Of a stretch of 64,000 nucleotides of DNA, positions 25,440 to 36,098 are shown one piece after another. Source of the stretch: Cinnamomum chago (lineage: Eukaryota; Streptophyta; Magnoliopsida; Laurales; Lauraceae). Positions within the stretch are counted from its first letter, which is position 1. Each line of letters starts with the position of its first letter. Location of the stretch: contig CP142451.1 of NCBI GenBank assembly GCA_038049695.1, forward strand, positions 71,936,001 to 72,000,000, written 5' to 3'. The position numbers and the translations under genes are program-made. The notes beneath the pieces were generated by a model. It was not told the origin of the DNA and ran no database searches. It worked only from the letters and a program-made list of their open reading frames with translations.

Positions 25440-25850
25440 AAAAACCGCAGGGAAGCGACGTTCAGTCGATACTTGCAAAACCCAAAATCGGAAGGTTGCG
25501 AACCCCATTCGATACTTCCAAAACCCCAAAATTTCAAAAATCGTGGGGACGCAACGTTCCAGTTGATATCGACAACCCAAATTTCAAAACAAACAAAAAA
25601 CAAAACAAAGGTTCGAAAAAAACCTCAAAATTCAAAAATCGTGGGGAAGCGACATTCCATCGATACCCACAAAACAAAATTTTTTGAAGACAAAAGCAAG
25701 GAAGCGACATACCATCGATACTTGCACCAAACTCCGCGAGGAAGCGACATTCCATCGATACTCGTAACCGAATGAGCAAGGAAGCGACATTCCATCGATA
25801 CTTGCAATACCATTCAGCAGGGAGGCGAATTTTAGTCGATACTTGCATTT
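25440..25850 (+). repeat. GGAAGCGACATTCCATCGATAC repeats, spacer array 1
   Basis: Seven or so copies of GGAAGCGACATTCCATCGAT, followed by ACTTGC or a variant, are spaced 30-90 bp apart with filler containing AAAACCCCAAAATTTC. The array lies directly after pol in element C. Each unit contains the near-palindrome ATCGAT. Confidence 0.8.
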
Positions 25851-25856
25851 TTTAAA

Positions 25857-26705
25857 ACCAAAAACCTGGCTTTCACGCCAAAAAAACCCGGCTTCCATGC
25901 CAAAAATCCGGCTTTTACGCCAAAAAACCAAAAACCTGGCTTTCACGCCAAAAACTCGGCTTTTATGCCAGAAATCAAAATTCGGCTTACATGCCAACAA
26001 AACAAAACTCGGTTTTCAAAAAAAAAAAATTTTGGCTTTCATGCTAAAAATAAAAAATCTGGCTTTCATGCAAAAAAAAAAAGAAATTTCGGCTTTCATG
26101 CCAAAAACAAAATTTGGTTCTTACACCAAAAACAAAACCGACTCCCATGCCACAAACCAAATCTTGGCCCTCATGCCACAAAAAATCTTTGGCTCCCATG
26201 CCATCTCAAACTCGGCTTTCATGCCATTTAAAAAAAAATCGGCTTTTACGCCACAAAAACCGGCTTTCATACCACCAAAAAAAAAAAAATCGGCTTTCAT
26301 GCCACCTCAAAATTCGGCTTTCATGCCATCTCAAATTTTTGGCTCTCATGCCATCCCAAAATTTGGCTTTCACGCCACCAAAATCGGCTTTCATGCCACC
26401 TCAAAATTTCGGCTTCCACGCCAACCAAAATTTTGGCTCTCATGCCATAAACCCAAAATCGGCTTTCATGCCACCTCAAAATTTCGGCTTCCACGCCATC
26501 CAAAATTTTGGCTCTCATGCCATAAACCCAAAATCGGCTTTCATGCCACCTCAAAATTTCGGCTTCCAAGCCATCCAAAATTTTGGCTCTCATGCCATAA
26601 ACCCAAATTTCGGCTTTCATGCCATCTCGAAATTCGGCTTTCAAACCACACAAAAAAAAAAACCCTGGCTTTTGCCACAAAATCTGGCTTTCATGCCAAA
26701 ACAAC
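25857..26705 (+). repeat. TCGGCTTTCATGCCACC repeats, spacer array 2
   Basis: About 35 short units (TCGGCTTTCATGCCA plus 5-15 variable A-rich bases) fill 850 bp. Some form a higher-order unit of about 70 bp (26390-26610). The array is open in several frames, giving long repetitive translations such as CHKPKIGFHATSKF, because the unit has no stop. I read it as a non-coding tandem array. Confidence 0.85.
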
Positions 26706-26905
26706 CCTTTTGAGAAAAGATTTTCACAAAATGATAACCTTTTGATCAAAATTTTCAAACAAACATTCTCATCCAACCTTTGCTTATTTTCATCAAAAAG
26801 AATTTAAGTAAAAGGTACACAGAGTACCAAAAAAATGTTTTACATAGAGGTACCAAAAAAAAGGAAGAGAGAAAAGAAGAAAAGAGTTTGTTAAAAATCA
26901 AGAGC

Positions 26906-28397
26906 TTAGTCTAGCATGGTCTTCAACCAAAGATCCAGCTCCTCAAGCAGACTCTTGGCCTTAGCCTCTAAAGCTTCCAGGCCGCGCTTCTTCAAGATCT
27001 TGCCATAAAATACGGCAGAACGCTGCGACCCATCTTCGGCACGAGGAAGCTCTTCCCAGAGAATTTGCCACTGCTCATACTCCTGAGTCTTTCTCTGGAG
27101 GCTGCTACCAGCTTCTTCAACTTGGCGAATCAGAGTTCCCTCTTTAGCACGGGCTTCTACAATGGCAGTCCATTTGGCAGCACCTTGTTCTTGCAATTGC
27201 TCAAGGCGCTGCCTAGCTTCTGTGACCTCCCTATCAAGACGGCGCAGGTCCTGTGTTAGCTCGATGATAGCTAACTCGATGGCTGCAAAAACATCTCATT
27301 GAAGAAGTCACCGCTTGGGAAATTCTTGGTCTCAGTCCATTTGTCGCCTAAAGCAATGACTTCATCAACAAAGGCCTTGGCACTTGCAATGTCCAGACCG
27401 ACCTCTGCACTGTCAGCAAGGATATCCTGTACATGCTTGACCATGCCAAAATCAGCTTCCAAATGGCCAGAAGAGAGAGTTTCAACCCATGAGCTCAATA
27501 CACTCTTCAACACCTTCTTTGCATATTGGAGGGATGGCCCAGATGAAGATTCACCACGATCTGTTGGCTGACTGCCCATGTCAGGTCGTGGTGGAGAAGA
27601 AATCAAAAGGCTCTTTCCAGTCGGAGCCACTGAAGAAGCAATATCACCACAAAGTCCCGCCTCCGCCACGACGGGACTGGTAGAAGAAGCCCCTACTTCT
27701 GGATCGGCTGCTGGCATCTCCTGCTCTGGCCCTGAGGAAGACGAAGGAACTTCTCCTGTTGCTTCACAACCTGCTGGCAAAAACACAAGAAAAGGTATGA
27801 ATATGATCTTGTAAAAAAAAAAAAATCAATGTCAAGATTATCACTATGAAATACCTTTTTCCATAACTGGTGGAGTACTTTCTACCTCCATCTGCTCATC
27901 CGAGGCATCGTCAAAAGCCATATCCATAGATGGCTCGAAGTATGAATCCTTTGGCAAGTCAGCTGACAAAAAAAAAAAAGAAGAAAAAAAAATCATCCCC
28001 ATACCTGGTGGAGATTCTGGGTCCTCCCCAGAGTCCCTCAACTCTTTTTCAGATGCCGCAACTGGATCCATCACCCCTTCATCGACAGGAACCTCGGGCA
28101 TCACCAAGTTTTCATCTTCTGCAAAAGAAAGAAAACGTGCAAAAAAAAAAAGAGAGAAAAAAAGAGTACACGGTAAAAAAAAAACCGCGAGCAAAAGAAA
28201 AAAAAAGAAAGAAAGGAAAGAAGAAGAAAAAAAAAAGAAAAAAAAAGAAGAGAAGGATAAAAAAGAAGAAGAAGGAAACACATGAAAAAAAAAGAAAAAG
28301 AAAAAGAAAAGAAAAAAAAAAGAAAAGAAACTTTCTTTCTACTCCTACATGCAATTTCTTGAGAAAAAAAGAAAAAGAAAAACTCACTTGAAGCCAT
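26906..28397 (-). pseudogene. Antisense gene of element C (fossil)
   Basis: The predicted first exon ATGGCTTCAA (28397-28388) is followed by the donor GTGAGT and a long pyrimidine-rich stretch, as in element A. Downstream on the minus strand lie an acidic segment (27844-28100), a 171-residue Ser/Pro/Gly-rich segment (27271-27786) containing YAKKVLKSVLSSWVETL, and a 96-residue charged, coiled-coil-like segment (26906-27196) ending LDLWLKTMLD. Antisense genes in this place are known in Tat elements. I do not recognise a catalytic domain. The remains are partial and the gene looks broken. Confidence 0.6.
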
Positions 28398-28507
28398 GGA
28401 GAAGAAGAAGAAGAACTTGAAGGTCTTTGAAGAAGAGGAGATCTTGGAGCTCTCTTGAAGACTTTTGTAAAAAGAAAGCAATAGGAGCAAGAGATCCCAC
28501 CTCCCTT

Positions 28508-28517
28508 GCTTTTATAA
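28508..28517 (-). promoter_or_regulatory. TATA box of the antisense gene, element C
   Basis: TTTATAAAAG on the minus strand lies about 115 bp upstream of the antisense ATG and is conserved in element A at 6341. Confidence 0.55.
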
Positions 28518-28559
28518 AAGAGAGCAAGTCAAAAGAGGAAAGAGGAGAAAAGTAAGGAG

Positions 28560-29541
28560 GTAAGTGCTAAAAATTGGCAACCTTCCCAAAAGAAAAGGAA
28601 ACTTGGGATATTCTCTCCCAAAACAAAGATTCCTTGAGAAATTCTCTCCAAAAAGAAAGGGAATGATAGATATTCTCTCCCAAAGAAAGATATTTTGAGA
28701 AAATCTCTCCCAAAATCAAGGAAACTTGAGAAAATCTCTCTAAGTTAGGATATTTTTAGATATTCTCCCCCCAAAGGAGATATTTTTAGATATTCTCTAC
28801 AAAAACGACATCATGTGAGATCTAAGCCATCTTTCAAAGCTTAAGGTCCCATGGGTTAGCCCATATGAGCCAGGTTTGACCACCTAGGCACTAAAAGTGG
28901 CTTTTAGTCAAAATTCCTCTTACTAAGAGCATACAAAAAAAATGGTTCCATGCCTCTTTTGAGTTGACCATATCATACAAAAATCCAAGCTTCATGAGTT
29001 TCCAAAAATCCAAACCATCCCACCTCATGAACCAAATTAAGCCAAAATCTTGAAATTGACATTCCACAAAAGCCCAAACCACTCCAATGGACCTTAAATT
29101 GTCCCAAAGAGTGAACCAAAAAACCAAACCATGGTCCCCTAACTCGCCACATACAGCTTGTTGGGTCACAAGACCAAAACCAAAAATCAAAACCCGACCC
29201 CCTAACTTGTCACATACAGCCTGTTAGGTCACAAGGTCAAAACCAAAACCAAAAACCTGACCCCCTAACCTGCCACATACAGCTTGTTAGGTCACAAGGT
29301 CAAAATCAAAACCAAAAAACCAAAACCAAATCCAAATCCAAATGTCATTCTCAAAATCTTGCCTTGAGATGGTACGTGATCCCTCTCACTACCATAAAAT
29401 CCCCTGGAAGCTCAAAAGGCTACTCCATCAAAAAAAAAATGCTCAAAGACTCTTGGTCAAGTCAGAAGCTCTTCTTCAAGATTCTCTTCGAGGCACATCG
29501 ACTGCAAAAGCTATATCGTCGCTGTACCTCGAGGGGGCATT
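28560..29541 (+). mobile_element. Spacer between antisense promoter and 3' LTR of C
   Basis: Non-coding. It contains repeated AGATATTCTCTCCCAAA units (28600-28800) and three copies of a CCCCCTAACNTGCCACATACAGCTTGTTAGGTCACAAGGTC unit (29130-29310). Both are shared with element A. It ends in the polypurine tract CGAGGGGGCATT at 29530-29541. Confidence 0.7.
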
Positions 29542-32415
29542 TGTTGACACCAAAAATGTCACTTTGCCTCTTCACATCAAAAGCTACATGGAGCCGCATC
29601 CTACCAAAAATAGGCAGGCGCCACTTCAAGCATCAGATCTTGTCAGAATCAAACAAAAACTGCAAGGTCATTCAAAACAGCCAAAAGAGAGGTACACATG
29701 AAGTTTCGGGCCATTCCGACATCATTTGGCCTAGCTTCACTTCTCCAACAGCTAAGCAGCAGCTCCCGGCGGCGACAGTGTCGAAGACCCCAAATCTTCG
29801 ATCAGAGCCTACGGATGGTCTCAAAATACCTCCGAAAGGTTACATGTCAAGTTTCAAGTCAAACCGACACCGTTTGACCCTCCATCGACTCTCGAGCAGC
29901 AAGATCAAGCCCTTAGGTAGCGAGAACTACCGAGGTCGTCATTCATCAAACAAAGCACATGGGCGGCTTCTACATACCTTCAAAGGGCTGCACAACAAAT
30001 TTCAGGTCATTCCGATGACGTTTGACCCAGTTTCGATGCTCGGAAACAAAATCAAGCCTACCGGCGGCGGAGGACCCCGGGACCATGGCACCCAATTCGG
30101 AGCTTGTGGATCATCTCAAAATGACTCCAGTAGGCTCCCCATCAAATTTCAGGTCAATCGGACATCGTTTGACCGAAAGTCAAAGCTTGGCATTTCCCTC
30201 GCGGTGAAATAAAGGCAAGCGTTTGCATGACTCCAAATGGCTTCAAAACTCAAACGAAAGCCTATGGTTGGTCTTATCTACTGATGGGGGAGTCACACGT
30301 CGAATTTCAGGTCAATCGGACATCGTTTGACCAGAAGTCAAAGCTCGGCATTTCCCTCGCGGTGAAATAAAGGCAAGCGTTTGCATGACTCCAAATGGGT
30401 TCAAAACTCAAACAAAAGCCTATGGTTGGTCCTATCTACTGATGAGGAAGCTACCCATCAAATTTCAGGTCAATCGGACATCGTTTGACCGAAAGTCAAA
30501 GCTCGGCATTTCCCTCGCAGTGAAATCAAAGTCAAGCGTTTGCGGGACCCAAAACAGCTTCAAAACCTGAACAAAAGACTATGGTTGGTCTCTTCTACTG
30601 CTCAAGAAGCTACACGTCGAATTTCAGGTCATTCTGACATCGTTTGACCTAGTTCGACGCTTGATAAAAAAATTGGCAGTTCTCCACAGTAAAGTCTTCG
30701 GCTTTTCAGAAAATGGGAAACTTTGTGATCCGATTTGCACGGCTTCTCGTCAGGTTTTCTTGAGGGAAATCCAGCCAATAAATGAGAGGAAATTTCAAGA
30801 AAAATGCAGGAGAAAACAGAAGCGAAAATGGACGAAAAACGGCGAAGAAAAGGCGACCGGAAGACGGCCGACCATGGCCCATGGTCGCCGGCGACCATGG
30901 AGGTCCGGGCCGCCGGACTTCGCTCAAAAACCCCATTTTTTGGGTACTTTTCGTGTTTCGAATTGATTGGTCCCTGTGATTTTTCCAAAGTCTGATTTTT
31001 TGTGCATGATATCCGTCGATCTTCATCAACATCACGGATCCATCACTGGAATCATTAGATCATCATCGGACGCCTCAAGATCGTCAAACGGCTAACCAAG
31101 AAAGCACACTTTCTGCCCGCCCGATCGCGAAATCGACTGGACAGATGTTGCTGGCCCGCTGACATCAACCAATGTCTGAAATTGGATCACCATCCGACAT
31201 CAAATGGTATGTGGGTCCATTGGTGATCATCGCAAGAAGAATCCCAAAGGATGCGGCATGGCCCGCGACTCTTCAAGCGCCCAGGCAATCAATTAATGAA
31301 GTTAAATGACCCGTTTATGGCAAGTTAGTGCGGTCATTAACTCATTATGTTGAACGGCCCAATCAGAAGCAAGCAAATGGGAGTTACAAGTCCAAGTAAT
31401 CATGACATTAAAATCATGAAACTCCCATCATCATGAAGATTAAAGGCGATTAAATGCCCATCACTCTCCATCGGCCAATCAAATTTAAGGAAAAGGAGTT
31501 ACAAAACAAGTAAATAAAAACTTGTAACTCCTCCCATCATGAGCATTAATACCATAAATGCTCATAAACTCTCCTAAATGGCTACCAAAGGCCTATAAAT
31601 AGGAGGGTCATTCCAAGGGAAACAGGATCCAGAGAAAAATCGCCAGAAAATCATGCAAAAATCCTCGGAGAAATCTCTACAACTCTGCTCCTTCAAGAAA
31701 ACTCTGCAGCAACCAACACTACAAGGTGATCAAAGCCCCTTGGGGGGCCACCCCCCCAAGGCCACCTCTCCTTCTATCCAACATGGCTAGATGCGGCTTT
31801 TCAGCCCGTCTACTCAGTTTTTTACCGGATATAGGACCTTACCTTGGTCCTTATCCTCTAAAAATCTGAGGTTGGAGCCAAGCCAAGAAATCAAGCATCA
31901 AAGTTCTCATCTGAAGGACGATGGCGGAGTCCATACATGACTCACGACTGTCGATCTGAACGGGTCCCCCACAATCGCATGAGAAGTTAGATTCCATTTC
32001 TTTCTTTTCTATTGTATTGTATTTTTCCTTAAAGAGACACAAAATTCACATTTCTTGTCTTTTCATTATTGATGAGATTTGTAAACCGCCTTTCACGGCA
32101 AAATCGCCTTTCACGGCACCAAAATCGCCTTTCACAGCAAACAAAGAAAATCGCCTCTCACGGCATTCAAAACAAACTTGTCTCTTTTCTTTAAAATATG
32201 TGTGCAATGAAAAGTTAGGAAAAAGTTTGATTTCCTTTCTACTTGTGAAGGTGAATCTCCGGATCACTACTCTAAATTCCAAGTAGAAAAGAAAATCTGG
32301 CATACCCACAAAAATGTTGATACCCGCCTTTCTTTCTTCCCTCTCCCTCCTTCCGGACCCCGACAGACCCGGGGCGGATGGCAGCGGAGGAGGAACGGAG
32401 GGGCGCGGTCCATCA
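29542..32415 (+). mobile_element. 3' LTR of element C
   Basis: 2874 bp, TGTTGACACC to GGTCCATCA, followed by the target duplication ATTTC. TATA box at 31594 and hairpin at 31738. It is near-identical to the 5' LTR. The 282-residue open frame at 29364-30212 crosses the LTR border and is not a gene. Confidence 0.95.
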
Positions 32416-32420
32416 ATTTC

Positions 32421-35113
32421 AGCCCAACAAGTTTCTTAAGTGGTGGGACCCAACTCCAATTGCTTATAAGAGGAGAACCCATTATCCCTTCTCCATTTTT
32501 CCAGCACAACTGAGCCTAGGGTTTCTTCTCCCCTTTTTCCTTCTTCTTCTTGCTCTCTTCATCTCCAATCCACACCAAACTTACACCAACATCAAAATGG
32601 AGGTTATCATACTTACACCAACATCAAAATGGAGGTTATCATTCTCTTCCTCATCTTGAAGACTACCTTTTGATACCGTTTGTAGAGAAATCCACCAGCA
32701 TTGAGATTTTCATTGAGCTAACTCTTGCCATTAGAGGACCTTACAAGTAAGTGATCATCTCCATCTCCTAGATATGTATCCTTGTGACCCTAGAGAAGCT
32801 CCATCTCCATTATTGAAAGTTCGCTCCTTTTATTTCTTTGTTTGACTCTTTTAGGGTTTTGTTTTGGGAGTTTTCGCTTGTAGCTTTGGAGCTTGGATTT
32901 GGAAGAGTGTTTAGGCTTGATTTCTTGATTAAAAGGCCCAAGGCAAGTGGTTGAAATTATAGTTTGAGCATTTAATGGTTTTATGAAGAATGTGTTGGTT
33001 TTGTCATTTACGTTCACATTTATTAGCTTGCATTGATTCGAAATAAAGGCTCATTAAAGAGTTTTGCTAACTCATTTATTGTCTTAAGAATGTGATAGAT
33101 AATTCTTCTTTTATCTCTTGATTATAGCTCGAATGAATTTTTATGGTTGTGAGTTTCTTCTCTCTTTGGTGATTGAATGGGAAAGGATGGAGGTGTTGGG
33201 TTGAATGTTTGTGAAATTTGGAGTCGTGGAAAAGTGTTGAAAGATGTTTTGGAGGAGCTTATAGCTCACTTTTATTGTAGGAAACAAATGGGTAGTGAGG
33301 AGAGTGGTTTGAGGAGGAAAAGAGCTCAAATCTGGTGGTCAGCTAGGGGTCACTTGTCGACTAGCCGCCTGGTGACTGGCGGCTAACCGCCAGATAACCG
33401 CACAGTCGCGGTCACTTTTCCAGAGAGTTGCATTTTCTCTAGAAGCCACTCGGTCAACCTCACGGTTAGCCAGCGGCTAACCGCCGAACCCATCGGCGGC
33501 TAACCGCTATCCAACCGATCCATTTTGGTTACATTTCCAGTAACCTGTTTTCTATCAGGTGAACCGCGGTCAGCTACGCTGTCAGCCAGCGGCTAACCGC
33601 TGAACCCAGCAGCGTTTAACCGCTAGCTGACCGTTAGGTAACCGAAATCACCCAGAAACCCTGAAATGAAGAGAAATGAAGAGGGTTTTAGTCCCAATCA
33701 TTTGCGCACCCTTTTAGAGAATAATGGGGACTATTCACCTGGAGATATGTATGGATCCGTTTGAGGAAGAAACTACATCACGAAGATTCATCGAAGTAAT
33801 AAGATTTGCCGAGGTGGGTAAGGAGCCCGGAATGTCTCCAAACTCAGGGAGTACCAAGTGGTTATTAAATCGACATACAAGACCCCTATTCACCTTAAAT
33901 AAATCTTGAAATCGATACTTTGCCCGAAATTGTAATAGTTCATTGTATTTTCTTTTGCCCGAAATGTACATTACATGACTTGCTTTCCAGAAAGTTTTGA
34001 AGTTACACTAGTAACAGTTACTTGTCCCGAAATGTATTGCCCGACATGAAATGACAGTTATGACTTTGAGCATTTTTGCCCGCCCGTTTATTTACTTGCA
34101 CATGTCTCGATTTGTTATTTGTCCTATGAGTCGGCACCACTAAACTTGGATAACTTTGTCGGTCTGATCCACTGACTTGGAGATCCCCTCTTGTCGCACC
34201 AGTTGTAGTTTGGATCCCGCTACCCGGTTATTACCGTGGTCTTGTCCCGATACCGCAGATTGCTACTGTGGTTCCCGATGCCCGGATCATTACCGTGGTC
34301 ATGTATAGTATATGTATATGTATTTATAAGATCCACTGTTTCTCCTCACCTCGAGTGACTAAGATTAGTGCCTAGTTATTGCTCTGTCACTTTAGCGATA
34401 GAGGACTTAGCATCATGTGGTTGCCATCTTGCTTGTTTCCCGATCTCCTTGGATACCCATACATGTTTTACACTGTGCTAATGTTTTCATTAAATGGTTT
34501 GATTCTTTTACGAAGTTATTGATCGAACAGGTTAAAATGCTTTTAAAGGTAAATGTATTTATTATTGAATGGTTATGTCTTTTCACCTGTTTGCCAAACT
34601 GTCGTGTTTGACGCACTCTTTGGTACTCAGGTCCCGTTGCCGATTACCTTGCGGAGGAGCCAGAGGAGGTGGTCGGTGAACCGCATCGCTTAGTTGAGTA
34701 GCATGCTGACGATGTCGTATAGACACTCGATTGCTACGAAAGACATAATATTTTGGGAAACTGCTTAACCATTCTTTGGGATTGGTATTTTGTTTATATT
34801 GTTGGCCTCCATTTTGGGAATGTAATTAAATGATCTTTTGTGTAAACTTTAACTTACTTTTGGGTAACATGCTAATGATCATTGCTCATTCTGATACAGT
34901 ATTCATACTTGAGTTATTGTCTTTATGACTGGAGATGGTTTGCCTATTTGATTTGCTACACGCTTCCGCACTTAAAAAAAATATATTCATATATGGTTGT
35001 GATATCCTCACCGCATACACCCATGAGAAATTAAATAAATGTGTACACTCACCACACCACATTACCGTCCCGATCCCGGATTAGCCCCGCGGGCCCGGTC
35101 CGGGGTAGCGACA
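32421..35113 (+). mobile_element. Solo LTR (probable chromovirus), second piece
   Basis: Continuation of 8813-9275. A TATA-like TTATAAGAGG at about 32464 is followed by a pyrimidine-rich leader. A palindromic block lies at 33363-33640. It ends GGTCCGGGGTAGCGACA with TTAAT behind it. No coding sequence was found. Confidence 0.75.
33363..33640. repeat. GGCTAACCG-type GC palindromes in the solo LTR
   Basis: AGCCGCC (33363-33369) pairs with GGCGGCT (33378-33384). CGGTTAGCC pairs with GGCTAACCG near 33463-33483. Further copies of GCGGCTAACCGC lie near 33500 and 33590. The block starts about 0.9 kb after the TATA-like box. Confidence 0.8.
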
Positions 35114-35118
35114 TTAAT

Positions 35119-36098
35119 GTCAATTAAAAGCCCTTAATTTTCCATCGGCCAATTAGAAGTCAAGAAAAAGGAGTTACAAAATAAAGAATTAAAAACTTGT
35201 AACTCCTCCCATCATGTGGCTTTAATGCATTAAAAGCCCATAAACCCTCCTCATGGCCATCAGACGCCTATAGAAGGAGGTCATTCTAAGAAGAAAGGAT
35301 CCCGGGAAAATCAATCAAAAAATCTATACACAAGAGAAAGCTCTGCAAAAGTTGCTACAACGACCTCTCCTCCCTTGAAGAAGTTCTGCAGCGACCGCAA
35401 CTATAAGGTACCCAAAGTCCCTTGGGGGGTCCCCCCCCCCCCCCCCCCGCAAAGACCTTTTCCTTCCGTCTCCATGGCTTGGACGTGGCTTTTCAGCCCG
35501 TCTACTTAGTTTTTTATTAGATATAGGACATCCTCTTGGTCTTTATCCTCTAAAAATCTGAGGTTTAAACCGAGTCAAGCGAATCAAGAGCATCCTCTTT
35601 TTTCATCTGATGGATGATGGCCAAGTCCACACACTGCTTGCGACCGTCAATCTGAACGAGTCCCCACAATCTCCTGAGAAGTTAGATTTCCTTTTCTTCC
35701 TTTTCATTGTACTTTGTATTTTTTTAAAGAGACATAAAAAAAGTCACAACTCTTGTCTTTCGTTAGTGATAAGAATTGTAAATCGCCTTTCACGGCAAAC
35801 ATCGCCTTTCATGGCATTAAAAAAAAAGTCTCTTCTCTTAAATATTTGTGCAATGAAAAATTAAAAAAAAGTTGATTTCCTTTTCTACTTGTGAAGGTGG
35901 ATCTATGGACCACCATTTGTTAATTCCAAGTAGAGTGGAAAATCTGGCATATCCGTACAAAAACTATTGATGCTCACTTTGTCTCCGGTTGTGAAAGGGT
36001 TGGACCCCACGGACTCTCACATCCGCTAACCCCAGTAGTACCGCGAGCCCAAAAAGCGAGTCCATGACCAAGTTGGTCAAGGTCGGGGTACGGTGTCA
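35119..36098 (+). mobile_element. 3' LTR of element A, second piece
   Basis: Continues LTR A after the inserted solo LTR, with the parallel segments ACTTGTAACTCCTCCCATCAT, the TATA-like CCTATAGAAGGAGG (about 35266), the stem region at 35419-35448, CGCCTTTCACGGCA repeats and AATCTGGCATA. The end GGGGTACGGTGTCA at 36098 is inferred by position. An alternative is that 35987-36098 belongs to the minus-oriented LTR that follows. Confidence 0.65.

Larger units (their letters stand above)
9276..32415 (+). mobile_element. Complete Tat-lineage Ty3/gypsy element C with both LTRs
   Basis: Both LTRs start TGTTGACACC and end GGTCCATCA. The target duplication ATTTC is present at 9271-9275 and 32416-32420. 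Order of parts: 5' LTR, primer-binding site, long repeat-rich leader, gag, protease with G-patch, RT-RNase H, a second RNase H, integrase, tandem-repeat spacer, antisense gene, polypurine tract GAGGGGGCATT, 3' LTR. Total is 23.1 kb, of which 2.2 kb is a nested solo LTR. The first 550 bp of the two LTRs differ at about seven sites plus one indel by hand count, roughly 1.3 percent, which suggests an age of about 0.5 to 1.5 million years depending on the rate used. The structure is whole but the coding region is broken, with about half a dozen interruptions besides the nested insertion. Confidence 0.92.

Noticed and set aside
25440-25850. Regularly spaced short repeats suggesting a CRISPR-like array
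   Set aside because: Spacers vary in length and are repeat-derived, there are no cas genes, and the array sits inside a plant retrotransposon.
25843-26745. 300-residue open frame with repeating CHKPKIGFHATSKF-like sequence
   Set aside because: It is the read-through of a short tandem repeat that has no stop; other frames are also open and no domain is present.
29364-30212. 282-residue open frame
   Set aside because: It starts before and runs across the 3' LTR border of element C; the parallel frame at 9278-9940 lies in the 5' LTR. It is LTR sequence.
34413-34616. Short overlapping open frames on both strands
   Set aside because: Inside the solo LTR and without any recognisable domain.
8813-35113. 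Full chromovirus element at the TGTAAGACC..GCGACA ends
   Set aside because: After removing the nested element only about 3.16 kb remains, with no primer-binding site or coding sequence, so a solo LTR explains it.
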